A stretch of DNA of 64,000 nt from contig NC_135247.1 in NCBI RefSeq assembly GCF_947623445.1, forward strand, positions 4,590,501-4,654,500. The letters run 5' to 3'. Numbering within the stretch: position 1 is the stretch's first letter; each line of letters starts with the position of its first letter. Origin of the DNA: Clavelina lepadiformis (taxonomy: Eukaryota; Chordata; Ascidiacea; Aplousobranchia; Clavelinidae). A program made the translations under genes and the position numbers. This document shows, one piece after another, positions 8,221 through 21,029 of the stretch. The notes beneath the pieces were generated by a model. The model did no database searches and was not told the origin of the DNA. It saw only the letters and a program-made list of their open reading frames with translations.

Positions 8221-10447
8221 TTAAATTATATGCGCACCAGGGGAGGTTTTCCGTTCAACCATTTCAGGTTTTTTCACAGAAGCAACATCTTCCACAACTG
8301 GAACAACAATTTCACTTTTAGTAGGTTGGTTGATTTCTGAAACAAATTGTCGAAAAGTCAGTAATTAAATATTTTCCATCAACACTTTCTGAAAGGTAAT
8401 TAATACCTTGTGTAGGCATGGATGGTTTTTGTACAATTTGCTTGGTATTTATCTCCACAAGAACTTTCTCATAAGGATGAGCAAAATGGTCCAGTGAAAT
8501 ATATTCGCATTTCTCAAATTCAGAAAGTTGTGACTTTACACTTGACTGATGACAATTGACAGTTTCACAGATATGCTCCCCCAGCTCCTTAGGATCGGCA
8601 AATATTTTCAGAAGATTATATAACTGGTCCCGAACTATGATGCACACACAGAAATAAAATTATCAAAAGCAAATCTTGCAACTGCACATAAAAATATATC
8701 ACATTGTGTAGCTGAGCACCTATAAGACACTTCCCAGGCTTCAAGATTAAGTATACTTACGACTAGTGATGAATTCACAAATAAAGTTAAAAGTGTAAAG
8801 TGCTTGAGTGCTCCCTCTAGCTCGATTATTCGGCCCAGTTGGAACAATGTTTTTAGAAATTTGAATGGATAAGCAAAGAAACAGATAATCGAATTCTTAC
8901 ATTTAAGAGATTATATAAACAACTTATTTTATGTTTCAAGTTGCCTTTTAAATATGAAGTCATTTCAAAAATTTTAAAGACAGGATAAGATGTAATTTCT
9001 AGAGATGAACTGCAAACTGTACAATAACATTAATGGCAATTATGCTATATCAGACACACTGTATGGTTAAAGCTGTTAAGGCTTCACAGTTTGTTTGCTT
9101 TATTGTAACGCTACATCATAAGGTTGCTTCATCAGGCGGCCGGATAATTAACCGAATGCCAGTTTAATGAGGAACGTATCCAAGGAAGCACTGTACTAGT
9201 AAAGTGCACGTGTCACATGTGTTTGTCTGATTACCAAGCTACTTACTGCAAGTAATTTGTGGTCTTTCGTTAGGATCTCTCACCCAAGACTCTTTCATAA
9301 CTTTTTCCAAGGAGTTAAAAATTTCAAGATCGGCAGATTTAAGCCCATCTCTTACAACACTTGTAAGTTTTTCATCTGGACGTGTATCTCGACTAATAAT
9401 AACTGAGACAACTATATCCATTGAAGTTTTTGCTCTCCCGTAAACTCGTTCTCGAGTAAGAATCTCATACAGAACCATAGAATAGCTGAAATAAGGGAAA
9501 ACTGTTTTAAAAACCAACAACCAAGTATCTTTTGCGGTTTCTCGTCTAAAACAATATGTAACTTTTCATTGCTTGAAGTAACTTAAATAATTTATTACCT
9601 GTAAACATCCATTGCAGCAGTTCGTGGTTTGTTGAAATCTTTTAAAAATTCTGGAGCTGTGTAATAAGGTGTGTGTTGAGTATTTGCTGAAATTGGTGTG
9701 GAAAGTGATGATGCTCCGGTGCAAGCAACAAGACTAACTGACCCAAAATCCGCTAATTTCACTCTCAGGTCTTCAGTCAACATGATATTTTGTGGTTTAA
9801 GGTCTCCATGAACTAATACCTTGGACGGTTTATAATAATGCAAGAAACAAAGTGCCTCACTGACTTCGAAAGCAATACGAAGTCGTAATAGCCAGATTAT
9901 AATTTTGATTAATTTATTGGTTAGTAAATCATCAAGATTGCCAATAGGAAAGTAATCGGTAATGATTCCTATCGAATGACTCCAAAATGTTATTCCATGA
10001 ACTTGAATTATGTTCTTGTGAGTAAGTTTTTGCAAAACAGTTGCTTCCTTGAGCAACCTAAGTCAAAACGTAGAATAAATTTAAAGAAATTTAATATTAT
10101 TAATAAGTAGAAGTAGAATATTTATTTAAATGTAAATGTAGAGGGTGCAAGTTGCAAAAGATAATAATTTTCAGCATAGTGCTTTTGAGATAGCCTAGGC
10201 TAAGTTTGTTTAATAGCATAAAATAATCACAAATAAATCAAGCCTTATGCTGCTGTCATACTCACTCTTTCTTTTTGTCTTCAACACCGCTTGTATTTCC
10301 TGGAAGAGCAAGACATTTCACGGCAAAATAACCAAGTTTTTTATTTTTGCAATATCTTATTCTTCCACTGCTGCCACATCCAATAAGGCCAATTTCGCCT
10401 TTTGGGGTTAATATCTCAGAAGCATCATACTCGGACAAGTTGGTCAT
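8221..10447 (-). CDS. RIPK-like protein kinase
   Basis: Five exons: 10447-10266, 10057-9599, 9485-9247, 8634-8407 and 8336-8221. All phases match, giving 407 residues. The kinase domain fills roughly residues 15-300: Gly-loop GCGSSGR (23-29), the lysine in FAVK (44), helix C Glu in LLKEATVLQ (65), catalytic loop VHGDLKPQN (HGD 144-146, Gly in place of the usual Arg of HRD), DFG (164-166), TAPEF, and DVYSYSMVLYEIL. The pattern HGDLKPQN and the YSYSMVLYE block resemble receptor-interacting (RIPK) kinases of the TKL group, which act in innate and stress signalling. The tail of about 110 residues has no death domain or CARD that I can recognise. The ATG is followed by a good frame; an in-phase GTG just before it is unlikely to be used. 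The exact RIPK member cannot be assigned. Confidence 0.85.
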
Positions 10448-10639
10448 CACTTAAAGCAGTTTTTACATCTGGTTAATCTTGCACTGCACCAGGACAATAA
10501 GAATTTCAAAAACTGGCAATTTATTACAACATACCAGTACTCACAGTACAGTCTGACACTATAAAGACATCTTTCTACAGAAATGGAAATATGGTCTAGT
10601 ATGGAAGTGCACAATCACCTAAAAGTTACAAAATTATGA

Positions 10640-10860
10640 TAGCACCATGATGTCATCGTATTCTAGGGTCAAAAAAGTGACGTCACAAAAAATTACCAAA
10701 CTACGTCATCAACTTATTGGGGAAATCCCATCAAAATATGAAAAAAACGTGGTTTTTGAGCCTCTCGTAAGCTATAGTACTTTAACAAAAACAAATTTGA
10801 AATTTTATGACGTCATCACCTTAATCTTCAACTGTCAAAAAATCAAAGGATCGTGATAAG
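10640..10860. repeat. Short repeat with multiple TGACGTCA-like palindromes
   Basis: The segment begins with ATGATGTCATCG and ends with TATGACGTCATCAC, with GTGACGTCAC and CTACGTCATC between. This looks like a small MITE-like repeat. It lies upstream of the kinase start (10447), so the CRE-like sites could also act on that promoter, but nothing proves this. Confidence 0.35.
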
Positions 10861-10984
10861 GTTAAACATTAGTTTACAAATGATTACTTAATTCTATTTT
10901 GACCATGAAACGCTGGCTAATGCTATAGCGTTTTCGAAAGCCTACAAATGCATTGGAAAATATTGTTTTACGAAAACGTATTTG

Positions 10985-12566
10985 TAACTTGCTTAAATGC
11001 TCAAGTTGCTCAACAAGTCTCGTTCTGGTATAAGATTTGTCTCACAAATTCATGCACCCAATGAGTTCCTGCATGTAACAGTAAAAAGCTTTAAAGTGTC
11101 TGCATTCAAAAATGTCTATTCAGAACTCGCAATTATGATGCTCAATAACGCATGTTCTTTGTTCCTTGTTCATGGTGCAAATTAGGCCAACAAAATCAGC
11201 TTTTTGTGTTTCATGAGAGTTTAGATCAGTGGTTCTTAAACTGGGGGGCACGCCCCCTTTGGGGGGCGTGTAACATTCATAAGGGGGCGCGGGAGATGAC
11301 AAACTGTCTATTATATGAGCTATGTCTAAACATGCTTTCTTGACTTTCGCTATAGGTTCATTTTTACTAAAATTTTAAATGTAATTTTGAAATTTGTATT
11401 CTGAAATACGTCAATTGTTACGTCATCATATTTGCTCTCACTCCGCATTGAAGCGTATTGTTTTCGTTTACTCATTCACGCACTCCTAGCTCGACTAAGC
11501 GTTCTCTTGTATTCTCTTTTTGCGGTGACCTGTTTTTTCTCACAACGGGGGGTGGTGTAACAAGAAAAACTTTTACAAATGTATCACTTGTATTACATTG
11601 TAATGTATACTTAATTTACACTAAATGTACTTTCTTTAGTTTTACAATTATGATGTATACAGGAAACCAGATGTTTTTGCTACTAACCTGTAAATATCCG
11701 ATCAGTTTACGACGTATAATTTTCGAGTTATTAACGATTTAAAATTTGTGTGCAGTGTCGGCCACACATAATAAAAATAGTAATGTCGCGCACCCGGTTT
11801 CAGTAGGGTGAAACCAACGTCAGCCAATATTAAAACCGTAAAATGAAGTAAAACTTAAATTTAGTATTGATTTAATAACCAGGTATTTTAGTAATTAAAC
11901 TAATTGTATTGATACAAAATGAGTGGAAAAAAGAGAAAGTATGACCAAAATTATCTGAAGTATGGCTAAATAGATACTACAGTGAACGGAAAAGTTGTAC
12001 CGCAATGCGTGATATGCTTAGAAAAGCCAAGCAACAACGTTTTGAGACCAGGTCGTTTACAACGTCATCGTCATGAATATAAAGACAAAACCTAGGAACA
12101 AACTTGACTGTGAAGCCGACCTAAGATCTACAAAGCCTCGAATTAAATGTCTGGTTTCCCAAAAACAACTACATCCTTCACATTAATGAAAGTTAATTGA
12201 AAATAAATTGTTGTTTTGTTTAATGCTTTTTTATTTGCAATGAGGTGGGGTGCGAAATTTTTAGGGGGGCGTGTGCCAAAAAGTTTAAGAACCCCTGGTT
12301 TAGATGATGAACCCGATGAGAGTTTCAACAAACTTACCTGCCTTAGGATATGTTACAAAAAAAACATCGCTTTCTTTGGGCATCCATTTCTTATAAGCAT
12401 ATTCCACTGCTTCTTTGGAAAAGGTTCTTATTATGTTGTAACCTCTTAAGACTTTTCCATCCAAAGTTTGGCCAAAATGGTTGGAATAAAAGTGGTTTTT
12501 GATTCTACAAAGATACTCTATTTGCTTATTTAACAACAAACCAGTAGATTTTAAGTCTTCTTCTAT
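10985..12566 (-). pseudogene. Decayed cytosolic sulfotransferase (SULT), exons 1 and 2
   Basis: Exon 1 (about 12566-12338) aligns with the SULT exon at 4155-4377: STGLLLNKQ, LRGYNIIRTF, VEYAYKKW, then VFFVTYPKAG before a GTAAGT donor. Where the other copy has its ATG this one has ATA, directly preceded by an in-frame TAG, so the start is lost. A second exon begins at 11068 after TTACATGCAG and continues the PAPS loop as THWVHEFVRQILYQNE. It then meets a TGA, and the adjacent frame goes on as LVEQLEHLSKLQIRF, which points to a frameshift. A 1071-bp hAT element (11227-12297) lies in the intron. Later SULT exons were not found. Confidence 0.7.
11227..12297 (+). mobile_element. Deleted hAT element, 1071 bp, with BED-finger remnant
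   Basis: The ends are CAGTGGTTCTTAAACTGGGG and, inverted, AAGTTTAAGAACCCCTG. They are flanked by a perfect 8-bp duplication GTTTAGAT (11219-11226 and 12298-12305). At about 11920-12090 the plus strand keeps the N-terminus of a ZBED5-like transposase: MSGKKRKYDQNYLKYG, then a stop, then VVPQCVICLEKPSNNVLRP and LQRHRHE, which is a BED zinc finger. The rest of the transposase is deleted. The 5' leader (11417-11790) is shared with 7041-7380 and, in part, with 46140-46330. Confidence 0.9.
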
Positions 12567-12569
12567 CTA

Positions 12570-14440
12570 GATTTGTTATTAGAAACCTGCTTAAAATTCC
12601 TGCCAAGCAGTCTAGTAAGAATTAATATAAATTGATTTAATCTTTAAAACGATAGTAGGCTATACACTCATTTATTAAAAAAATCATAAATGACTTGACT
12701 CAAAGTCTAAAAAGACTTGATGACAGTCATGAGGACAAAAAATGAGCTTTAGGTTAAAAAAGGACACTTTTAAAAAACATATTGTCTCTGAAAAAACTAT
12801 TTAACCAGTCTAATTCGGCAACTAATAGTGTGACATAACAAAAATTGTTATGATGTTACTACTATATGATGATATTATTCATATGACGACATAATCAATG
12901 AATATATAAATATTAATTTCTGTTTTTTCCACTTTTCAAAACAAGCATTGATATTTGGCACTAAAGTATACCACTACATCAGCAACAAGTTACAATAGAA
13001 GAACATGAAATTCAATGATAAAATTTTTGAAATATTGTAATTTGATTAATGATGATTACTGATTAGTGACATATTTTCTTTTGTTGCTATCAATATTTTT
13101 TGTGCCCTAAAAATTTGGCACTGAATTGAACTGGCACAGAATTAAACCGCTGTAAAATAATTACTAGGCAACATTTTTTCAATAATTTCTAGGGATTATT
13201 TAAGGATTTCATATTCATATTTCATACCTGAGTGAAATCGTTACAATACGATGCATAGAACGATTGCAATTTAAAATGAGTCAAAACGGGTGGATAATTT
13301 CTATTTTAACTATAGGCGATCGAAAATAGCTTGTCAATCAGATATAACTCGAAAGCCGTCTATTTTTGTTTTAATCAGTTAAGCGAACTTTGTATAAAAA
13401 TTTTAAACCAATGATAGCAGTCAAACTCAAAAAACTAAAAGTTAACTTTCACTACTAATACCCAATGTTTCTTAGTAGCCTACCCTTAAACTTAAACATA
13501 CATGAAGATGCAAGCAAATTCATTTAATATTTTCTCACCTAAAGACTGCAAAATCTCATATAAGTGAGTATCAATTCAACATTATAAACAATTTACTCGT
13601 TTAACGACGTATAGACATGCACCGGTAACCTATTTCTTTAAATTTTTTGTTCTCACTTTCGCCTCGCTTTGTTGGTTTTATTACAAATCGGTTTTAGCAC
13701 TGTTTGCCGGGGTCTTGTTTCACTTTCCTCGCGCTTCCGCCGCAACTAAGCCATACCTCGCTTTTTGATAAAAATTTTGAGTTCTGATGTACGTTTTTTG
13801 AAACTTCAATCGTTTAGCAAATTGTAAATTTAAAATTTATCACCTGGTTTGTTTCATCAAGGTTTATAGAATATAGTTTACTCTTTTTCTAACAATCATT
13901 TCTGAAAACATTGCACTTGCGCTCTGCGGCCAGCATGGAGTTCCTCTGAAGCTTACACACAATCAAAAAAAGATTTATTTACCAAACAAATAAATTTTTT
14001 AATTATTTGCTCAATTAAAACATGCTACGCCACATGTGCTGTCGCTGTAGTGTAATGTATCGCGTTCGAGTCACACTTTTCATAGTAAGAATCTTATTGA
14101 ACACCAATAGTTAATCCATATTATCCTTGCGTAAAAAACAATTCCTGATGCTTTTTGAGATACTGTGTCACTAAGAGTAAGAATTTTAAGCACCCCACGA
14201 GCAAGTATTGTATATAAAAAATTTTCACACGAAGAAAGCAATTGTCAAGTTGTTGTTGAGTCAATAATTTTACATCCCGAGATTTAATAAAATATTTGAG
14301 ATTTTGCTTTAGGGTATTAACCTAAACCAATTTCTGATCACGTGATCATCACAACACCAAAGTGCATGGATTACTTCGAGTTTTCTATTCTATTTGGGAC
14401 TACGGAAGCAAGTCAAATTGATTTCGGTGTTTTATACAAA
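12570..14440. other. Intergenic between the SULT remnant (-) and FBXW2 (+)
   Basis: No coding exon was recognised. The sequence is AT-rich. A bidirectional or divergent promoter region could lie here because the flanking genes point away from each other. Confidence 0.4.
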
Positions 14441-17400
14441 ATGAATCAAGAGCAATTTGCCCTATGGTGTGATCGATTGGAAACAAACTTCAAATTTTTA
14501 TCTGGTGATCAAAAAATTGGCACCGTTAAGTTGTTATTGAGTTGCTTGGACATACCAGAGCTCCAGTTTTTGTCTACACAGTCAGATTTGCTGCTAAAAC
14601 GAGATTTTGTGCGGTAAGTTTGCGTTTTCCATAGAAATAAAACTGGTATTGTATTTAAAAAAGGAAATTAGTTCTTTTTCTGTGTCGACTGTATTCTTGA
14701 AGTCAGTAGTCATAAATTTTGATACAATTTGGAATATCTCCTCAATAATACGAGGAATGTGTGATTAAATTTAGGAACTGATTAACTTCATAGAGATCAT
14801 GGTAGCCAAGCCAACCTTTTATTCTTCGCTACAAAAAAAAAACTGGGAAAAGCACATACAGATAAAAATGGTTTTCTGATTTCTGAAAATCAGTTAGGTA
14901 AATTGCGATGATTATAACTTCCAACATGACCGGGCATTCGTGAGTTACACCGAAGATCTTCAGCTTCAGATCTTCAGCTTGATGTATACTGCATGACTCG
15001 GAGCGGATTCACAGCTTGGCGCAACCATGGCAATGACAAATTTACTTTGCTCCATCGTTTTTCTTTTGTTTAGACAGAAAAGGGCACAGATATTCCAGTA
15101 GGCATAATGCCTTTGGTATATTTGTAATGTATGCCAAACTTACTTTTGGCGTACGCATCGCACGGAATTAACTTTGACATCATGCAAAAATCTTCATTTT
15201 TTTATTTATCTACTTGCGTTTCTTCTAACCACATTGGTAATTGAAAAAAGTAGAACATTTGTTCTGCTCTATCTTTCAAAACTGCTACATCAAGCAAACA
15301 TCAACATAGCCTTTGAACAGTCAGTTGTAACAAAACCTTTTTGACAATGTTTATGATCATGCCACATGGACAATAAACTCATTGCCTGGATACCAATAGA
15401 GGTTGACACTTTCTGAATGCTTTTCTAGTTTGATATAAACTGTAATATATGTACAAAAACACAACATGCATCTACATTTGTTGGCCAGATGCTGCCAATT
15501 TGGATTACAAATACTACTATGAAAATGTTATTGTCAAAAAGAAGGGCATTTTTCGGAATTTAGCGTTTCCTTGGAGGACAATTCAATCGTCATGATAAAA
15601 GAAGACAATTCCTCCGAAAGGAGAACGTGTTAGAACGCCCTACTTATAGGCTATAGGTTCGGGGGCTCTCTTCCCCTTTTGAACTCCATTAAAGCTCAAT
15701 GCTGCTGTGATCTGAAAGCCATGACTTTTTTGTTTCTTTTATTAAGTGACGTCACTAGTTAGAAGCCATTCAAGCCACCACATTTATTCCAAAGTTGTAG
15801 GCTTTTCCAGTTAAATTTGTTTGTCAGATTTTGTACCAGCAGTATCAACAGCATTAAAAGTTCCACAGTAAATTGATGCAAGTCAAAAACAGTTGATTAG
15901 ACCAAGGGATGTTTTTTCAAAACTATGAAGACCCAAGGTATTCTTGCCACACATGCCTGCAGTCTGTGAGTCTGCCAGTCTGAACTGACCAGCTTGACTG
16001 GAAAGTATGGCAGTTTTCAACAAGAAATTGTTTGTGCAAAGATGCTAATTTTGGCGTGATGGCATACACTAAAGTTTTAATTGCTGGTTTATTTATTATA
16101 AATTGGCGTTCAAACAACCATTTTTTCTTTGTTTATTTGGTGCGAAGATAAAACGTTCAATAGGCATATTGATGAATCTTGTGTGTGTAGGTGCCACACT
16201 TTCCACTAAGGCTGACAATGAGTACTTCTTACAATTCGCTAATCATTGCGGTTGAATTGTGATTTAATCAGCGATAAAAGCATAAGTTTACATAACTATA
16301 ACAGCTAAGGGTTAAGAAGGTTTGTTTTCATCTGGTTTTAGCTTCATAAACCCAAGAAACTAACAACTACTGCTGATTTAATTATATAACAATTACTGCT
16401 TAAACAACTATTTATCATCGGCCAACATTCTGTCAAAACCACTGAAAATACAATTTTTTTTCTCCAGCCTTCTTCAAGTGCTTCTGATAAGTCATTCTTT
16501 TTTTACAAACATTGAAATAATGGGACTAATTGTCAAAATGAATCTTTCTTCAGTGTTCACCAACAGAGAGTAAGACTCTATTTTTTCTGTTACCGAGTCA
16601 GCTATACTTGTACTTTATTTCATGATAATGTTATTTTTTAAATTATGTTATTAAACAACATATCTAATATTCTAATAACATAATTTAAATACATATTATT
16701 ATCAAATTAAGGGGAAACGCTAATATTTAACCGTTAAGCCAGTGATTCTTAAACTATGGTATACGTATCACTTGTACTACGCGATGATGCCCCTGGTAGT
16801 ACGCAAGCAACTTATTAAGTTCACAATGATCTTTAAGAAACAAACTTAATCCATCATATTAAAATTTTGTTGTGTTTTCGTTACCTTTTTTCTTTTTTAA
16901 TGTAATTTTAAGGTCTGTTTGGTATTCCCTTCAAAGGTATTCATTGCACATTTTTGCTTTTTATTGTTCATTTGTAAACAATAAAAAAACTTTACTAAAT
17001 GTAAGTGGTATGAAAATACTTATGAAACGATAAAATGGTATGCAAATAGATAAAGTTTGGGAACTACTGTATTAAGCTGTACCCAGTTCATCATGGGTAG
17101 TGGTTACCCGGTCCGTTAGATATCAGTGTCGGTAATCAATAATCATTAATAAAATGATGAAGTCTGCTGGACATACCTTGCTTCTCGGTGTTTGATTTAT
17201 TGCTCCAGTCGCACTGATGCTTGAGTTTTAAAGTTGTTCCAACTAATCTAACAGTTGGAGTGGTGACCAGAGAAATGGCTGTCTTGATTTTAGTCTCATT
17301 TGCTCAGGCGAAACGCCTGAAAAAGTCGAGCAGATAGTATAAATTTATGGAAAAAGCGAGACAAAGAATGGCTGTATCACGGCGAAACCCTGTTGGTTGG

Positions 17401-20400
17401 ACATGCATGTTGTCACAAGAATGGGGAGATTGTCTAGAGTTGTAGGACACAGACATACAATCACAGTACCCAATACACCGTTTATGATAGTATCGATGTG
17501 CTGGGTGTGTGTACTCATGCTGAATACAATGCTATAATTGGGATCATTTTTCTCGCCTTTTTTGCCCAAATTTGCATCTTCAAAATGGAAGGAGATACAA
17601 AAGATGGCTTGGTTAACTTTGGTTTGCGTTAACTGCCTGAAATTAAAAAAATTATTTCTTTGCAAGATATCAAATGTTTTTCTATACTATTATTTCTTAT
17701 TACTACAAGGTTATTACACTACAAGGTACTTATTGCTCAGGTTTTTTGGTAGTGGAACTTTCTTTTCTGTCAAAAAAACTTTTGTGTTGTTCGGTTGACC
17801 AGAAGCAGAAATTTTGTCGAAAAATTAAAAAACCGCACATTAATGTTTGTATTAAGGTGAATTGACCATACTAAGTACTAATATATTCATGGCTAGATAT
17901 GAATATATGTATATGTGATAGTTTTAAGTTAATCTTATTAATAAATTGAGCACTTAGCCTTTGTATATATTTTTGATATAAACTGATAGATACACATATT
18001 TGATCTTTGTATATATTTCCTAATTTAGGCTATGTAATGTTATTACTGCCAAAGGTTAATTTTTCTAATAAATAGTAACAATTTTTGTTTTGCATTTTTC
18101 GTTATATAAGGTATGCATCTAGCATAAAAGTAATCTAAGTTTTTCTTGTTACTGGCCATGACTTAACCTATCTCGGCACCTAACCAACCGAAACTATGTT
18201 GGTTTGCTTATATCTCAATAACTTTTAGGGCTATTTTCTCAAAAGTATGTAGTATTATTCTCTTACAATACTAATTATTTTTATTTCGAACTTGCATTGT
18301 CTTAAACAAAAGTTTTGTTTGTTAAAATTGTTTTAAGTTTGTGAAAAGATCTGTCTCCAGTGACAATATTAAGTGCTGGTGTTTTTTTGTTTCTTATCAT
18401 TTATCATCATCAAGATCTTGCTAAACTCCTCAAATGTAACCTAGTTATGTAATAGTGTTCAGCACAATAGTTGGGTGTTCAAGGTTTATAGTGATTATTT
18501 GAATGTGTAGATTTCTACCTTCTGAGATTAGTGAGAAAATTCTTCTGCATCTTAATCCATTCACTTTGCTAAAATGTTGTTCTGTCAGTAAAACGTGGAA
18601 CAAATGTATATCTAGCTCCAACACCATCTGGAGAAGGGCTTGTCTAAATGCTGGATGGAACATGGTATGATAGTAATTTTTTGATATGTAAGGCAATTCT
18701 GAAATAATATTTAGTTACGATAGGAAGCAAATTAAGGAAAATAATGGTCTAGTCATAAAAAGTTAGGGGAAGTTTGAGAGGAAGTACATTGTTTATATAC
18801 ATATATATATGTTATATATTGTGTGTGCACAGTTTCATGGTTATAAAATGTTTAGGTAAAACTCCCTATTACGTTGCATTTTTGTATTGCAGAAAGAAAA
18901 CCCCATTTATGGCAATAGCTGGAAAGACACGTTTAGAACTGCAACCAATTATGTTTTCAAGCTAAAATCAGGTTGTTACTTCCAACAGACGGTTTTAAAA
19001 CACTTTACCAGCCAACCCACTTTGTTGCGGTTTCATAAATCAAAGCAGCTTTTGGTAGCAGGTGTGCAAAAGTATGCATTTTTTTGGAATATCATTATTT
19101 TGTTTTAGACTTTAATCAGTTTGCCCCAAAACACTTGCTAAAATTAACTTGTAATCAGTATTATTATTGGCTTACTCATGTTGAATATGTATATTTTTAA
19201 ACTGTACTGTATAGGTTCAGAAGGAGGAGAAGTATCCATGTGGAGCACAAGAAGTAAAGAACTACTGTATACGATCAACACACATTCAGTTGCAGATGTT
19301 CTGTTTGGTTACGATTATATATACACCGGTAGGTCGTCTGCTGACTTTTGTTCACTGTAGTGTTTCATTAATTTGCAAGAGAAGTCTTCAGAATAGCCCA
19401 TGACTTAAGACGAAAACTTTTTAGCTTGGAGTGAGAAGGCAAAACCTTGGTATATTTTAGTTTAATTGAAATTCACAAAAATATTTTGATGTTCTTATAA
19501 GTTTATCACCCGATTCATGTTTTTGTAAACATCTAAAAGGGTTGGAATCTTATAGCTACAAGCACAATGATTCCATTATGTTGTAACTTAATTACTCTTC
19601 AAGCCTCTTTTGATGCAACGATTGCATGCTGGGACTGGAGAACTGGTGCACTAATGAAAGAGTATCGTGGCCATGTAGGAGCAGTATATTCAATATCAAG
19701 TGATCTTGAACATGACTTGCTTTTGAGTGGATCTGCAGATACAAGCAGTATTATTTGGCAACTTTCAACAGCAACGATGCTCAATGTATATAACGGTCAT
19801 GAAGAATGGGTGTTAAAGGTAGTTACCATTGGTTATTTGCATCCTTTTCTTATATTCTTTGGGTCGAATTTAATTTAAACAACACAAAACGCTTACGGTT
19901 GTTCAGGTGCTTCTACAAAAGAGTGATGTGCACTCACTGCACCATAAGCCAGATGACCTTGTTGTCATGACAATGGGGAAAGGCAGCATTAAACTTTGGC
20001 CACTTGACAAACAGGAGGTCCTGGAAACCTTGAAGCCTCCCAGTGGCACCAGTCCACTGAAACCTAATTTAAATTTTAATGGGAGATGCATCTTATGTTC
20101 AACTGAAAGTGAAACCTTGGAATGGAACTTCAAAGACTTGACATTAACTAGGTAAACTAATTGTATTATTTATCATAGAGATATACTGCACTAGTTTTCC
20201 GTCACCTATGCTTATAATGCAAATTCTTTTGTTTTGCTGGGTTGTACTTGTTTCATAGTGTATAATATTTTAGTAAAAATACAATACTTCTTTTTTGCAT
20301 TGTTTTTTTTTATTCTATTTCGATCTATTTGCGAACAAATATGATGTTCAAATTATGCTTATTAACCAAGCTAACATTTCTGAATTAGTGATCATTTAAA

Positions 20401-21029
20401 TTTAGTTTTTCCCACAACCCATCGATTTTTTGTATTTTTCAAAATGGTAATTAACAAGGTAACATTTACACAGGATTTTTAAGCATTCGTCATCTCAGCA
20501 ATATTGTCTAGCCATTGGAAGCAGGCTTGCTTTAATGTCGGATATTACTAAAAAATCGCTGCTCATAGAAAGAATCAGTCACCACCATACCACACCTTCG
20601 TTTTACAGGACTGATGATAAAGTAGAGCTTACTTACGAATTTTACCGTATTACCACTTTTCTTAATTTCATAAAGACGTTATTTAATTTGATTATATGCA
20701 CTTAACCTCGGAAAGACATTGTGTAACAGAAATGAATTGCAACAAACATTTTTTGACAGGAACAAACACAAACGACCAAAATACACCGAAGCCAGCTTAG
20801 CATGCTGATTGCATATCAACTTCCAAGGTTTACATGGTACAGGCAAGGGTCAAATTTTGCAGTAGGTCCAATAAGTTGGTTGGATGGGTTTACCGAGGAC
20901 CTACAAATGGACCTCGTATGTGCTTGCGTGTCTTCCGATCACTCTGTCAGTCTTCTCACCATTCAGAATAAACAGGAATGGGTATGTTGGATCAGAGATA
21001 TTCCTCTGTATTATTTATTAGCATGGTGA
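14441..21029 (+). CDS. FBXW2: F-box/WD repeat protein 2 (FBXW2)
   Basis: Eight exons with matching phases: 14441-14613, 18511-18664, 18893-19061, 19215-19328, 19604-19818, 19907-20151, 20474-20621 and 20760-21029; 495 residues. FBXW2 is a substrate receptor of the SCF (SKP1-CUL1) ubiquitin ligase. Exon 1 ends with LLKRDFVR, as in the vertebrate protein. Exon 2 is the F-box (about residues 58-109): LPSEISEKILLHLNPFTLL, VSKTWNKCISSSNTIW, ACLNAGW. WD40 blades follow: GEVSMWSTRSKELLYTINTH, FDATIACWDWRTGA, RGHVGAVYS, LLSGSADTSSIIW, GHEEWVLKVLLQKSDVHSL, IKLWPL. The end has GPISWLDGF and CVSSDHSVSLL, also family-typical. The exon 7 donor (AAA|GTAGAG) is weak and about 25 residues at the start of exon 8 have no clear counterpart. 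The last residues may be read-through if GTATGT at 20992 is a donor to a terminal exon. Confidence 0.93.
15975..16210 (+). repeat. Dispersed repeat, copy 1
   Basis: This shares a series of blocks in the same order with 41840-42085: GGAAAGTA.GGCAGTT, AGAAATTGT, TTTTGGC.TGATGG, TTTATTTATTATAAAT, CATATTGATGAA.CT.GTG and GTG.CACACTTTC.ACT. The copies are diverged. Class unknown; no coding potential. Confidence 0.55.
16740..17069. mobile_element. hAT MITE, 330 bp, in FBXW2 intron 1
   Basis: Left end CAGTGATTCTTAAACTATGG, right end AAGTTTGGGAACTACTG. Flanks are CGTTAAGC (left) and TATTAAGC (right), a decayed 8-bp duplication with two mismatches. No coding sequence. Confidence 0.75.

Larger units (their letters stand above)
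14614..18510. other. FBXW2 intron 1
   Basis: A 3.9 kb intron holding a hAT MITE (16740-17069) and one copy of a ~250 bp dispersed repeat (about 15975-16210). No other gene was recognised. Confidence 0.6.
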
